A DNA stretch of 64,000 nucleotides, from NCBI RefSeq assembly GCF_000499785.1, contig NZ_HG726019.1, forward strand, positions 320,645-384,644, in the 5' to 3' direction. Positions 25,822-33,242 of this stretch are shown one piece after another. The notes beneath the pieces are model-generated. The model did no database searches. It was not told the DNA's origin and was given only the letters and a program-made list of their open reading frames with translations. The stretch's first letter is position 1. Every line of letters begins with the position of its first letter. The stretch is from Bacteroides neonati (GTDB lineage Bacteria; Bacteroidota; Bacteroidia; Bacteroidales; Bacteroidaceae). The translations under genes and the position numbers were made by a program.

Positions 25822-28641
25822 ATGAAAAAGTACCTATTATTAATTTTGATTACATTGCTGCCTATGTATTTATTGGTGGCATGTTCGGAGGATGAAAAAT
25901 TATTAGTCTCTAATCTGACAGTCAGTAAAGAGGTTGTCGATTTTAACAACACGGCCGGGGAACAAGAAATCGCGGTTACCACCAATGCGGATGATTGGGT
26001 GTTTAAGTCAGATAAAGCTTGGTGTCGTCCCTTTGCGAATGGACAAACATTGAAGATCTCGGTCGATGAAAGCGACGAGCGACTTGTTCGAGAAGCTACG
26101 ATAACCATAACGGCTGCTAATCAGACAAAGGCTGTTAAAGTTCGCCAACTGGGCTATGAACCTGCTATTTTGGTCGATAAGCAATTATTCAGCGCAGAGG
26201 CTATCGGAGGAGATATTCAGCTCTCTATTACCACTAACGTAAAGGTGGATGTGAAGCTTCCTGAATGGATCACTACTGCTCCGGCTACTCGTGCTCCGGA
26301 AATGATTACTACTGCACATACATATTCGGTAAAACCGACAACGCTGGATAATCAAAGACAGGAGTATATTAAAATAACAGAGGTATTGCCTGAATTGCCA
26401 GGCTCAAGCAGCAATAAACCTCTTGAAGTGTTGGTGCCGGTTACCCAAAAAGGATTGAATCAATATGAAGGGGGAACCGGCGAAGACATTAAAGGAGATA
26501 ATAAGATCAAAGTGATTAGTGGTGCAGCTAGCTCATTCCAGGCTGGGTCTGATATTGACAAATCTTTTGATGGAGATTATACCACAATTTATCATTCGAA
26601 TTGGAATAATAGTGGTACCAATTACTTTCCCATTCAATTGACTTATAATTTTGAAGTATCAACAGATGTGGATTATCTAATCTATTATCCCCGCAGCTCA
26701 GGAAATAACGGATTATTCAAAGAAGTCGAGATACAGTCTTCTATTGATGGTGTTACATTTACTAAAGTCATGGATAAAGATTTGCAGGGAGCATCTGTAG
26801 CAAGCAGAGTTATGTTTGATCAGACGATTCATGCTAAATCATTTCGTTTTATTGTAAAGAGTGGTGCAGGTGACGGACAGGGCTTTGCCTCTTGTGCCGA
26901 AATGGAGTTTTATGCGAAGAATCCGGATAGTTTCGATTATAAGACATTGTTTACCGATGCCACTTGTAGCGAACTCAAGCAAGGCGTGACAGAAGAGAAT
27001 ATCAATGAATGCCAATATCCTTTCTTTAAAAATATAGCCTACTATATGCTGAAGGGAAAGTATGCCAGAGAATTTCGAATAGATCAGTTTAGAGCATATC
27101 CCCATCCGGATATTCAGTCGAAAACCCATAAAACAAATGCGTATAGCTTGCTCGACAATCCGACCGGTATTTCGGTGAAAGCAAATGAAGCTTTAGTCGT
27201 TTTGGTGGGTGATACACATGGGAAGAACATTGCTTTGAAGGTGCAAAATCTGGATGTTCCCGGAGGTGATGGCTTTGGGGGTATTACCTATCCATTGAAT
27301 CAAGGTGTTAATAAATTGATCATGAGAGAAAAGGGGCTGGTCTATGTTATGTACCATACAAGTACGCTCGACGATGTAAGTGCAGCTCCTATTAAAATTC
27401 ATTTTGCCTCCGGAACTGTAAGCGGATACTTTGATTCGGAGAAGCATCAAGGACGTTGGGTGGAGTTAATCAATAAAGCTACCGACCGCTATTTTGATGT
27501 ATTGGGTAAATATGCACATCTCACATTCGAAACCACTGATCTGAAGTCATACGCCGGATCGAACGGGGATAAACTCATTGCAACCTATGATAAGATTGCC
27601 TATAGCCAGCAACAATTACTCGGTTTGGAAAAATATGATAAAATGTTCAAGAATCGTATGTATCTCAATGTGATGTACCATTCTTATATGTACGCAACAT
27701 CTTACCATACGGCATATCATAAGTCGACAATGAACGCCATTGCTGATGTTGGCAATCTTCAGACGAATGCTTGCTGGGGGCCTGCACACGAGATAGGGCA
27801 TTGTAATCAAACAAGACCCGGATTAAAGTGGTTAGGTACAACCGAAGTCACTAATAATATTATGTCTGAATATATTCAAACGACTATTCTGAAGCAAGAT
27901 TCGCGCATACAGGTTGAAGATATGGGGGTGAACTATAGGAACCGTTATTCGAAGGCTTGGAGCAGTATCATTGCTGATAAGCGTGCGCACAGCCTCTCTG
28001 ATGATGTTTTCTGCAAATTGGTTCCATTCTGGCAGCTTGAACTCTATTTGGGTAAGGTCTTAGGGCGAACACCATTGGTGCAGGCAGATAAGGGGGGATT
28101 CTATCCGGATGTATATGAATATATCAGAATCCATGATGATTTGAAAACTCCTGCAGCGCAGCAGACAGAGTTTGTTTATATTTGCAGCAAATTGTCGGGT
28201 TATAATTTATTGGATTTCTTTGAGAAATGGGGTTTCCTAACACCGGTTGATATCGAAATAGATGACTACGGGATAGGGAGAATGACTGTTACTCAAGCAC
28301 GGATCGATGAAATGAAGCAGCGGGTAAATGCATTGGGGCTTCCTAAACCGGATGTAGCCCTGGAGTATATCTCCGATAATACATGGGAACTGTACAAGCA
28401 GAAACCTGCCATTGCTCGTGGAACAGCCTCTCGTAGCGGTGATAAGCTAATGATAAATGGGTGGAAAAATGTGGTTGTATATGAGGTGGTCGACACCGAA
28501 ACCAGACAGCTGAAATTTGCTTCTAGTGGTGAAACGACTCCTTCCGATAATGATTTCTTTACCTTGCCGTTTACGTGGAAAGAGACGTATAAGGTTTATG
28601 CTGTTGCGGTAGATGGAACAAGAGTAGAAGTTGTTCTTTAA
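25822..28641 (+). CDS. M60-family (enhancin-type) metallopeptidase lipoprotein with BACON and discoidin domains
   Basis: This 939-residue lipoprotein (signal peptide ending LLVACSEDE) has one clear BACON domain (about residues 30-125), a second degenerate one (about 130-230), an F5/8 type C domain (about 245-375) and a C-terminal M60-like zinc metallopeptidase. The metal motif is HEIGH (His656 first), with the third ligand glutamate in GTTEVTNNIMSEY 15 residues after the second histidine. Characterised bacterial M60 enzymes with this layout cleave mucin-type O-glycoproteins, with carbohydrate-binding domains docking the glycan. I start at 25822, which begins the signal peptide; the earlier in-frame start at 25777 adds a non-signal stretch. 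It is the only enzyme of this PUL. Confidence 0.92.
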   Translation: MKKYLLLILITLLPMYLLVACSEDEKLLVSNLTVSKEVVDFNNTAGEQEIAVTTNADDWVFKSDKAWCRPFANGQTLKISVDESDERLVREATITITAANQTKAVKVRQLGYEPAILVDKQLFSAEAIGGDIQLSITTNVKVDVKLPEWITTAPATRAPEMITTAHTYSVKPTTLDNQRQEYIKITEVLPELPGSSSNKPLEVLVPVTQKGLNQYEGGTGEDIKGDNKIKVISGAASSFQAGSDIDKSFDGDYTTIYHSNWNNSGTNYFPIQLTYNFEVSTDVDYLIYYPRSSGNNGLFKEVEIQSSIDGVTFTKVMDKDLQGASVASRVMFDQTIHAKSFRFIVKSGAGDGQGFASCAEMEFYAKNPDSFDYKTLFTDATCSELKQGVTEENINECQYPFFKNIAYYMLKGKYAREFRIDQFRAYPHPDIQSKTHKTNAYSLLDNPTGISVKANEALVVLVGDTHGKNIALKVQNLDVPGGDGFGGITYPLNQGVNKLIMREKGLVYVMYHTSTLDDVSAAPIKIHFASGTVSGYFDSEKHQGRWVELINKATDRYFDVLGKYAHLTFETTDLKSYAGSNGDKLIATYDKIAYSQQQLLGLEKYDKMFKNRMYLNVMYHSYMYATSYHTAYHKSTMNAIADVGNLQTNACWGPAHEIGHCNQTRPGLKWLGTTEVTNNIMSEYIQTTILKQDSRIQVEDMGVNYRNRYSKAWSSIIADKRAHSLSDDVFCKLVPFWQLELYLGKVLGRTPLVQADKGGFYPDVYEYIRIHDDLKTPAAQQTEFVYICSKLSGYNLLDFFEKWGFLTPVDIEIDDYGIGRMTVTQARIDEMKQRVNALGLPKPDVALEYISDNTWELYKQKPAIARGTASRSGDKLMINGWKNVVVYEVVDTETRQLKFASSGETTPSDNDFFTLPFTWKETYKVYAVAVDGTRVEVVL

Positions 28642-28711
28642 GGCTGCAGTATGATATTTCGCTTCTTGATGATTAAATATTCATTATAATTGGTAGCGGC
28701 TCTTCTGTTTT

Positions 28712-28740
28712 TTAAGTATCTTCGCTTGCAAAATACTTAA
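28712..28740. promoter_or_regulatory. Inverted repeat and near-consensus -7 box before the suhB-like gene
   Basis: TTAAGTAT (28712-28719) is repeated inverted at 28733-28740, with TATCTTCG (28717-28724, one mismatch to TAnnTTTG) overlapping it. The gene starts 10 bases later. This could be a promoter with a symmetric operator, but the evidence is weak. Confidence 0.3.
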
Positions 28741-28749
28741 AATGAAGCC

Positions 28750-29553
28750 ATGATCGATTTAAAACAACTCACCGCCCGGGTATGTGAGATCGCTACCGAA
28801 GCAGGGTATTTCCTGAAAGAAGAACGAAAGAGCTTTCGTCGCGAACAGGTCATTGAGAAACAAGCTCACGACTATGTTTCATATGTCGATAAGGAGTCGG
28901 AACGACGCTTGGTGAGAGCCCTCTCGGCTTTACTACCCGAAGCCGGGTTTATTGCCGAAGAGGGATCGGCCGGTTACAATAATGAGCCTTATTGCTGGGT
29001 CATCGATCCGCTTGACGGAACGACTAACTACATTCACGATGAAGCGCCTTATTGTGTCAGCATTGCTTTACGCAACCACGATGAGCTGTTGCTAGGAGTT
29101 GTTTACGAGATTTGTCGGGACGAATGTTTCTACGCATGGAAAGGGGGAAAGGCTTTCCTGAATGGCGAAGAGATCCGTGTTTCGTCGGTGAGCGAACTGA
29201 AAGATGCCTTTCTGATAACCGAGTTGCCATACAATCATGTGCAATACAAAAGAATGGCCGAACATCTGATTCATGAGTTGTATGGGCAGGTGGGAGGTAT
29301 CCGAATGAATGGTTCGGCGGCATCTGCACTTTGCTATGTTGCTGCTGGTCGGTTTGATGGTTGGTTGGAAGCCTTTATTGGTAAGTGGGATTATGCGGCC
29401 GGGGCATTGATTGTTCAGGAGGCCGGCGGTCGGGTGACGGATTTTGATGGGAGTGAACACTTCTTGGAAGGGCATCACATTATTGCCACCAATGGCTATC
29501 TGCATCCTATTTTGCAACGGCTTGTAGCCGAGGTGCCTCTGAAGAATGAATAA
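28750..29553 (+). CDS. Inositol monophosphatase family protein (SuhB-like)
   Basis: This 267-residue cytoplasmic magnesium-dependent phosphatase carries the family metal-binding motifs: EE in FIAEEGSA, WVIDPLDGTTNYIH and WDYAAGALIVQEAGG. Members hydrolyse inositol phosphates, 3'-phosphoadenosine phosphates or fructose bisphosphate; which applies here cannot be read from sequence. It overlaps the comF gene by eight bases, suggesting one operon, though the two functions are not obviously related. Confidence 0.93.
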   Translation: MIDLKQLTARVCEIATEAGYFLKEERKSFRREQVIEKQAHDYVSYVDKESERRLVRALSALLPEAGFIAEEGSAGYNNEPYCWVIDPLDGTTNYIHDEAPYCVSIALRNHDELLLGVVYEICRDECFYAWKGGKAFLNGEEIRVSSVSELKDAFLITELPYNHVQYKRMAEHLIHELYGQVGGIRMNGSAASALCYVAAGRFDGWLEAFIGKWDYAAGALIVQEAGGRVTDFDGSEHFLEGHHIIATNGYLHPILQRLVAEVPLKNE

Positions 29554-30238
29554 CGGTTGGTTTAATTCCTTGCTTTCTCTTTTCTTTCCGCGCTGTTGCA
29601 TCGTTTGTGGCAATGCAATGGTGAAAGGTGAGGAATGTCTGTGTGTGCGTTGTAACATAGAGCTTCCCCGAACCAACTTGCATCAATACAAAGACAACGT
29701 GGTCGAACGCATGTTTTGGGGTAAAATACCTATAGAACGGGCTACCTCTTATTTCTACTATCGCAAAGGAAGTGACTTTAGGCAGATTTTATACCATTTA
29801 AAGTATTGGGGTGGGAAAAGTGTAGGAGAGGTTATGGGGAGGTATATGGCTGCCGAATTGTATCCCTCGGGTTTTTTCGACGGAGTGGATGTGATGGTGC
29901 CCGTACCGCTACACGAGAAGAAACAGCACTCGCGCGGATATAATCAGAGTGAGTATCTTGCATTGGGTATTTCGGTTGTTACCGGTATACCGATAGATAC
30001 AGAAGCTGTGCTGCGAATTATAAATACCGATACGCAGACTCGAAAATCTGTTTATGAACGATCTTTAAATGTAGATCAGATATTTATACTCCGATATCCG
30101 GAGCGTTTTGAAGGGAAGCACATCTTGATTATTGATGATGTGTTAACTACCGGAGCCACGACTGCTGCATGCGGTTCTGCATTTGCGCAGGTGATGGACA
30201 TACGCATCAGTGTATTGACACTTGCTTTGGCCGATTAG
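29546..30238 (+). CDS. comF: ComF family protein (phosphoribosyltransferase fold)
   Basis: This 230-residue protein has an N-terminal four-cysteine zinc-binding part (PRCCIVCGNA, then CLCVRC) and a C-terminal phosphoribosyltransferase domain with the PRPP loop ILIIDDVLTTGATT. ComF proteins act in the cytoplasm during DNA uptake in competent bacteria; in Bacteroidetes the homologues are conserved but their role is not settled. It begins inside the end of the suhB-like gene and is followed by a strong hairpin. Confidence 0.92.
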   Translation: MNNGWFNSLLSLFFPRCCIVCGNAMVKGEECLCVRCNIELPRTNLHQYKDNVVERMFWGKIPIERATSYFYYRKGSDFRQILYHLKYWGGKSVGEVMGRYMAAELYPSGFFDGVDVMVPVPLHEKKQHSRGYNQSEYLALGISVVTGIPIDTEAVLRIINTDTQTRKSVYERSLNVDQIFILRYPERFEGKHILIIDDVLTTGATTAACGSAFAQVMDIRISVLTLALAD

Positions 30239-30246
30239 TACAATAA

Positions 30247-30277
30247 AATAAGGTTTGTCGGTAAGACAAACCTTATT
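30247..30277. terminator. Bidirectional hairpin between comF and the tRNA genes
   Basis: AATAAGGTTTGTC (30247-30259) pairs perfectly with 30265-30277 across a 5-base loop. On the minus strand it starts one base after the 3' end of the first tRNA and is followed by TTTTATTG, a good intrinsic terminator. On the plus strand it lies eight bases after the comF stop. Confidence 0.85.
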
Positions 30278-30278
30278 G

Positions 30279-30352
30279 CTCTTCCTCTTGGACTTGAACC
30301 AAGGACCCTCTGATTAACAGTCAGATGCTCTAACCAACTGAGCTAAGGAAGA
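30279..30352 (-). tRNA. tRNA-Asn (anticodon GTT), copy 1
   Basis: The 74-nucleotide gene folds as a full cloverleaf: acceptor TCTTCCT with AGGAAGA, D arm GCTCAGTTGGTTAGAGC, anticodon loop CTGTTAA with anticodon GTT, and T arm CTTGGTTCAAGTCCAAG. The discriminator base is G and CCA is not encoded. It differs from the second copy by one base in the D loop. Confidence 0.95.
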
Positions 30353-30357
30353 ATATT

Positions 30358-30473
30358 GCAATTGAGATTTTTTACGCTTTCGCTCTTCCTCTTGGACTTG
30401 AACCAAGGACCCTCTGATTAACAGTCAGATGCTCTAACCGACTGAGCTAAGGAAGAATGTTTTTCTCAATTGC
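30358..30473. repeat. Inverted repeat flanking the second tRNA-Asn gene
   Basis: GCAATTGAGA at 30358-30367 and its exact complement at 30464-30473 bracket tRNA-Asn copy 2. In the primary transcript these would pair the leader with the spacer between the two tRNAs and close a stem around the tRNA. This may be a processing structure or a trace of the duplication. Confidence 0.55.
30383..30456 (-). tRNA. tRNA-Asn (anticodon GTT), copy 2
   Basis: A 74-nucleotide cloverleaf nearly identical to copy 1, with C in place of T in the D loop (CAGTCGGTT). Anticodon GTT, G discriminator, no encoded CCA. It lies 30 bases upstream of copy 1, so both are probably cut from one transcript. Confidence 0.95.
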
Positions 30474-30477
30474 GATG

Positions 30478-30508
30478 CAAAAGTAATAGGATATTTTGAA
30501 ATATGCAA
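30478..30508 (-). promoter_or_regulatory. Predicted promoter of the tRNA-Asn pair
   Basis: On the minus strand TTG (30506-30508), 20 bases, then TACTTTTG (30478-30485). The leader would be about 15-20 bases. It abuts the divergent kinase promoter box at 30509-30516. Confidence 0.6.
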
Positions 30509-30516
30509 TATCTTTG
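30509..30516 (+). promoter_or_regulatory. Predicted -7 box of the PfkB kinase gene
   Basis: TATCTTTG matches TAnnTTTG, 17 bases before the ATG at 30534. The -33 region would overlap the divergent tRNA promoter; no good TTTG is visible. Confidence 0.5.
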
Positions 30517-30533
30517 CAAAAAAAATATCATTA

Positions 30534-31520
30534 ATGGATAAAATAATTGGATTGGGCAACGCCCTTGTAGACGTACTTGCTACGTTGAAAGACGATACGA
30601 TCCTACACGAAATGGGGTTGCCTAAAGGGAGCATGCAACTCATTGATAGTGCTAAACTACAGCAGATTAACGAACATTTTGACCAGATGGAAACGCATCT
30701 GGCAACGGGTGGATCGGCTGGAAATACCATCCTTGGACTCTCTTGTTTAGGGGCTGGAACCGGTTTTATCGGAAAAGTGGGAAAAGATAGTTATGGACGC
30801 TTTTTTCATGAGAACTTGCAAAAAAACGGGATCGAAGACAATTTATTACTCTCCGATTTACCTTCGGGTGTAGCTTCTACTTTCATCTCTAAGGATGGCG
30901 AACGTACTTTTGGAACTTTCCTTGGAGCCGCTGCTACACTTAAAGCCGAAGACTTACTGCCGGATATGTTTAAAGATTATACGTATCTCTTCATCGAAGG
31001 TTATTTGGTTCAGGATCACGAGCTGATTCTTCGGGCTATAACACTAGCCAAAGAGGCCGGTTTGCAAATATGCTTGGATATGGCGAGCTATAATACGGTG
31101 GCCGATGACCTTGAGTTTTTCTCTATACTGGTAAACAAGTATGTAGATATTGTGTTTGCTAATGAAGAAGAAGCAAAAGCTTTTACGGGCGAAGAGCCAC
31201 AAGTGGCCCTGGATATTATTGGTAAACAGTGTAGTGTTGCCATTGTGAAGGTAGGATCGAAAGGCTCGTATATTCGCAAAGGAACCGAAAAAATTGAAGT
31301 GAAAGCGATTCCTGTGGAGAAAGTATTGGATACAACAGGAGCAGGCGATTATTTTGCAGCGGGTTTTCTCTATGGCTTGACATGTGGATACTCACTGGAG
31401 AAATGTGCTAAAATAGGTTCTATTCTCTCGGGAAATGTTATTCAAGTGATTGGAACCACCATGCCTGCCGAACGTTGGGATGAAATTAAGTTAAATATAA
31501 GTGAGATTCTAGCTGAATAA
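30534..31520 (+). CDS. PfkB-family kinase, probably adenosine kinase type
   Basis: This 328-residue cytoplasmic kinase transfers phosphate from ATP to a sugar or nucleoside. The N-terminal PfkB signature is visible (ATGGSAGNTILGLSCLGA, about residues 56-73) and the catalytic signature near the C-terminus is LDTTGAGDYFAAGF, with the catalytic aspartate in GAGD. The family is often annotated as adenosine kinase in Bacteroides, but substrate cannot be proven here. The protease gene follows after 33 bases, so they may share a transcript. Confidence 0.9.
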   Translation: MDKIIGLGNALVDVLATLKDDTILHEMGLPKGSMQLIDSAKLQQINEHFDQMETHLATGGSAGNTILGLSCLGAGTGFIGKVGKDSYGRFFHENLQKNGIEDNLLLSDLPSGVASTFISKDGERTFGTFLGAAATLKAEDLLPDMFKDYTYLFIEGYLVQDHELILRAITLAKEAGLQICLDMASYNTVADDLEFFSILVNKYVDIVFANEEEAKAFTGEEPQVALDIIGKQCSVAIVKVGSKGSYIRKGTEKIEVKAIPVEKVLDTTGAGDYFAAGFLYGLTCGYSLEKCAKIGSILSGNVIQVIGTTMPAERWDEIKLNISEILAE

Positions 31521-31553
31521 GGGGAGTTTAAATTACTTTTACGTCTCAATATA

Positions 31554-33236
31554 ATGAAAGATAGTATGAAGAAGTTTCTGAATAAACGGAATGTTGTTAT
31601 CCTAAGTGCTTTATTGACTGTTATTGCTTTTTTTAGTTTTAAAAACAGCGATGACCGTAATTTTCAGTTAGCCAAAAACCTCGATGTATTCAATGCGATA
31701 GTCAAGGAGTTGGATCTGTTTTATGTGGATACGATCAATCCGAATAAAACGGTACGCGAAGGGATTGATAATATGCTTTATTCGCTCGATCCCTATACGG
31801 TATATTACCCCGAAGATGACCAGGATGAACTAGAACAGATGGTGAAAGGTACCTATGGAGGTATTGGTTCATTGATCCGCTACAACCCCAAGACCAAATA
31901 TACGGTAATAGCCGAACCATTCGAAGGGATGCCTGCTGCCGAAGTAGGCTTGAAGGCAGGTGATACCTTACTCGAAATAGATGGCAAAGATCTTAAAGGA
32001 AACGAAGATGTAAGTTCTCTGTTGAAAGGGGCTCTTGGCACAAGCTTTAAGCTCAAAGTTGAACGTCCCGGCGAAAAGAAACCGCTTGAATTTACCATTG
32101 TGCGCAAATCGATTCAAATGGCTACTGTACCCTATTATGGTATGGTAGATAAAGGGGTCGGTTATATCAACCTGAACAGCTTTTCGGGCAATCCGTCGAA
32201 AGAGTTTAAGAAAGCTTTCCTCGATTTGAAAAAGCAGGGCATTACTTCATTGGTTATCGACCTGCGTAACAATGGCGGTGGGTTGTTGGAAGAAGCAGTC
32301 GAAATTGTGAATATGTTCGTGCCCAGAGGCAAGACCATCGTTACGACCAAGGGTAAGATAAAGCAAGCCAGCAGTACTTATAAAACATTGCGGGAGCCGC
32401 TTGATCTGGAAATCCCCATCACTGTACTGGTAAATAGCGGTACGGCCTCTTCTTCCGAGATCTTGGCCGGATCACTTCAAGACCTGGATCGCGCAGTGAT
32501 AGTCGGTAACCGGACTTTTGGAAAAGGATTGGTGCAAACAACTCGTCCGTTGCCCTATGGGGGGACCTTGAAAATAACGACTTCAAAATATTACATACCC
32601 AGCGGACGCTGTGTACAAGCCATTGATTATAAAAACCAAAATGAAGATGGCAGTGTAGGTCGTATCCCCGATAGTTTAACAACCGTGTTTCATACGGCTA
32701 TCGGTCGTGAGGTACGTGATGGAGGAGGTGTAGCTCCCGATATTACAGTGAAGCAGGAAAAACTGCCGAACATTCTATTTTATCTGGTACGCGACAATCT
32801 CATATTCGATTACGCAACGGATTACTGTTTAAAGCATCCGACTATTGTTGCACCTGATAAATTTACAGTAACCGATGCCGACTATGCTGCATTTAAAGCC
32901 ATGGTGAAGAAAGCCGATTTCAAATACGACCAGCAGAGCGAGAAGGTATTGAAAGCCTTGAAAGAAGCTGCCGAATTTGAAGGGTATATGCCTGAAGCAT
33001 CCGACGAGTTTAAAGCCTTGGAGAAGAAACTGACGCATAACCTGGATCGAGATCTTGACTATTTCTCGAAAGATATTAAAAACATGATAGCAACCGAGAT
33101 TATTAAACGTTATTATTATCAACGGGGTGCCATTATTCAGCAATTAAAAGACGATAATGATTTGAAAGAAGCGATTAAAATTCTTCATGAATCGCCCAAA
33201 TACAAAGAGATGCTGAGTGCACCGGCCAAGGCTTAG
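31554..33236 (+). CDS. S41-family C-terminal processing peptidase with PDZ domain
   Basis: This 560-residue exported serine protease has an uncleaved or cleaved N-terminal hydrophobic segment (NVVILSALLTVIAFFSF), a PDZ domain (about residues 85-190, AEVGLKAGDTLLEIDGKDL) and the S41 domain with the catalytic serine in SGTASSSEILAG and lysine in FGKGLVQ. The long helical C-terminus is usual in Bacteroidetes CtpA-type enzymes. It acts in the periplasm on C-termini of other proteins. An alternative start four codons later (31566) is possible. The regulator gene follows after six bases. Confidence 0.94.
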   Translation: MKDSMKKFLNKRNVVILSALLTVIAFFSFKNSDDRNFQLAKNLDVFNAIVKELDLFYVDTINPNKTVREGIDNMLYSLDPYTVYYPEDDQDELEQMVKGTYGGIGSLIRYNPKTKYTVIAEPFEGMPAAEVGLKAGDTLLEIDGKDLKGNEDVSSLLKGALGTSFKLKVERPGEKKPLEFTIVRKSIQMATVPYYGMVDKGVGYINLNSFSGNPSKEFKKAFLDLKKQGITSLVIDLRNNGGGLLEEAVEIVNMFVPRGKTIVTTKGKIKQASSTYKTLREPLDLEIPITVLVNSGTASSSEILAGSLQDLDRAVIVGNRTFGKGLVQTTRPLPYGGTLKITTSKYYIPSGRCVQAIDYKNQNEDGSVGRIPDSLTTVFHTAIGREVRDGGGVAPDITVKQEKLPNILFYLVRDNLIFDYATDYCLKHPTIVAPDKFTVTDADYAAFKAMVKKADFKYDQQSEKVLKALKEAAEFEGYMPEASDEFKALEKKLTHNLDRDLDYFSKDIKNMIATEIIKRYYYQRGAIIQQLKDDNDLKEAIKILHESPKYKEMLSAPAKA

Positions 33237-33242
33237 TAATAG

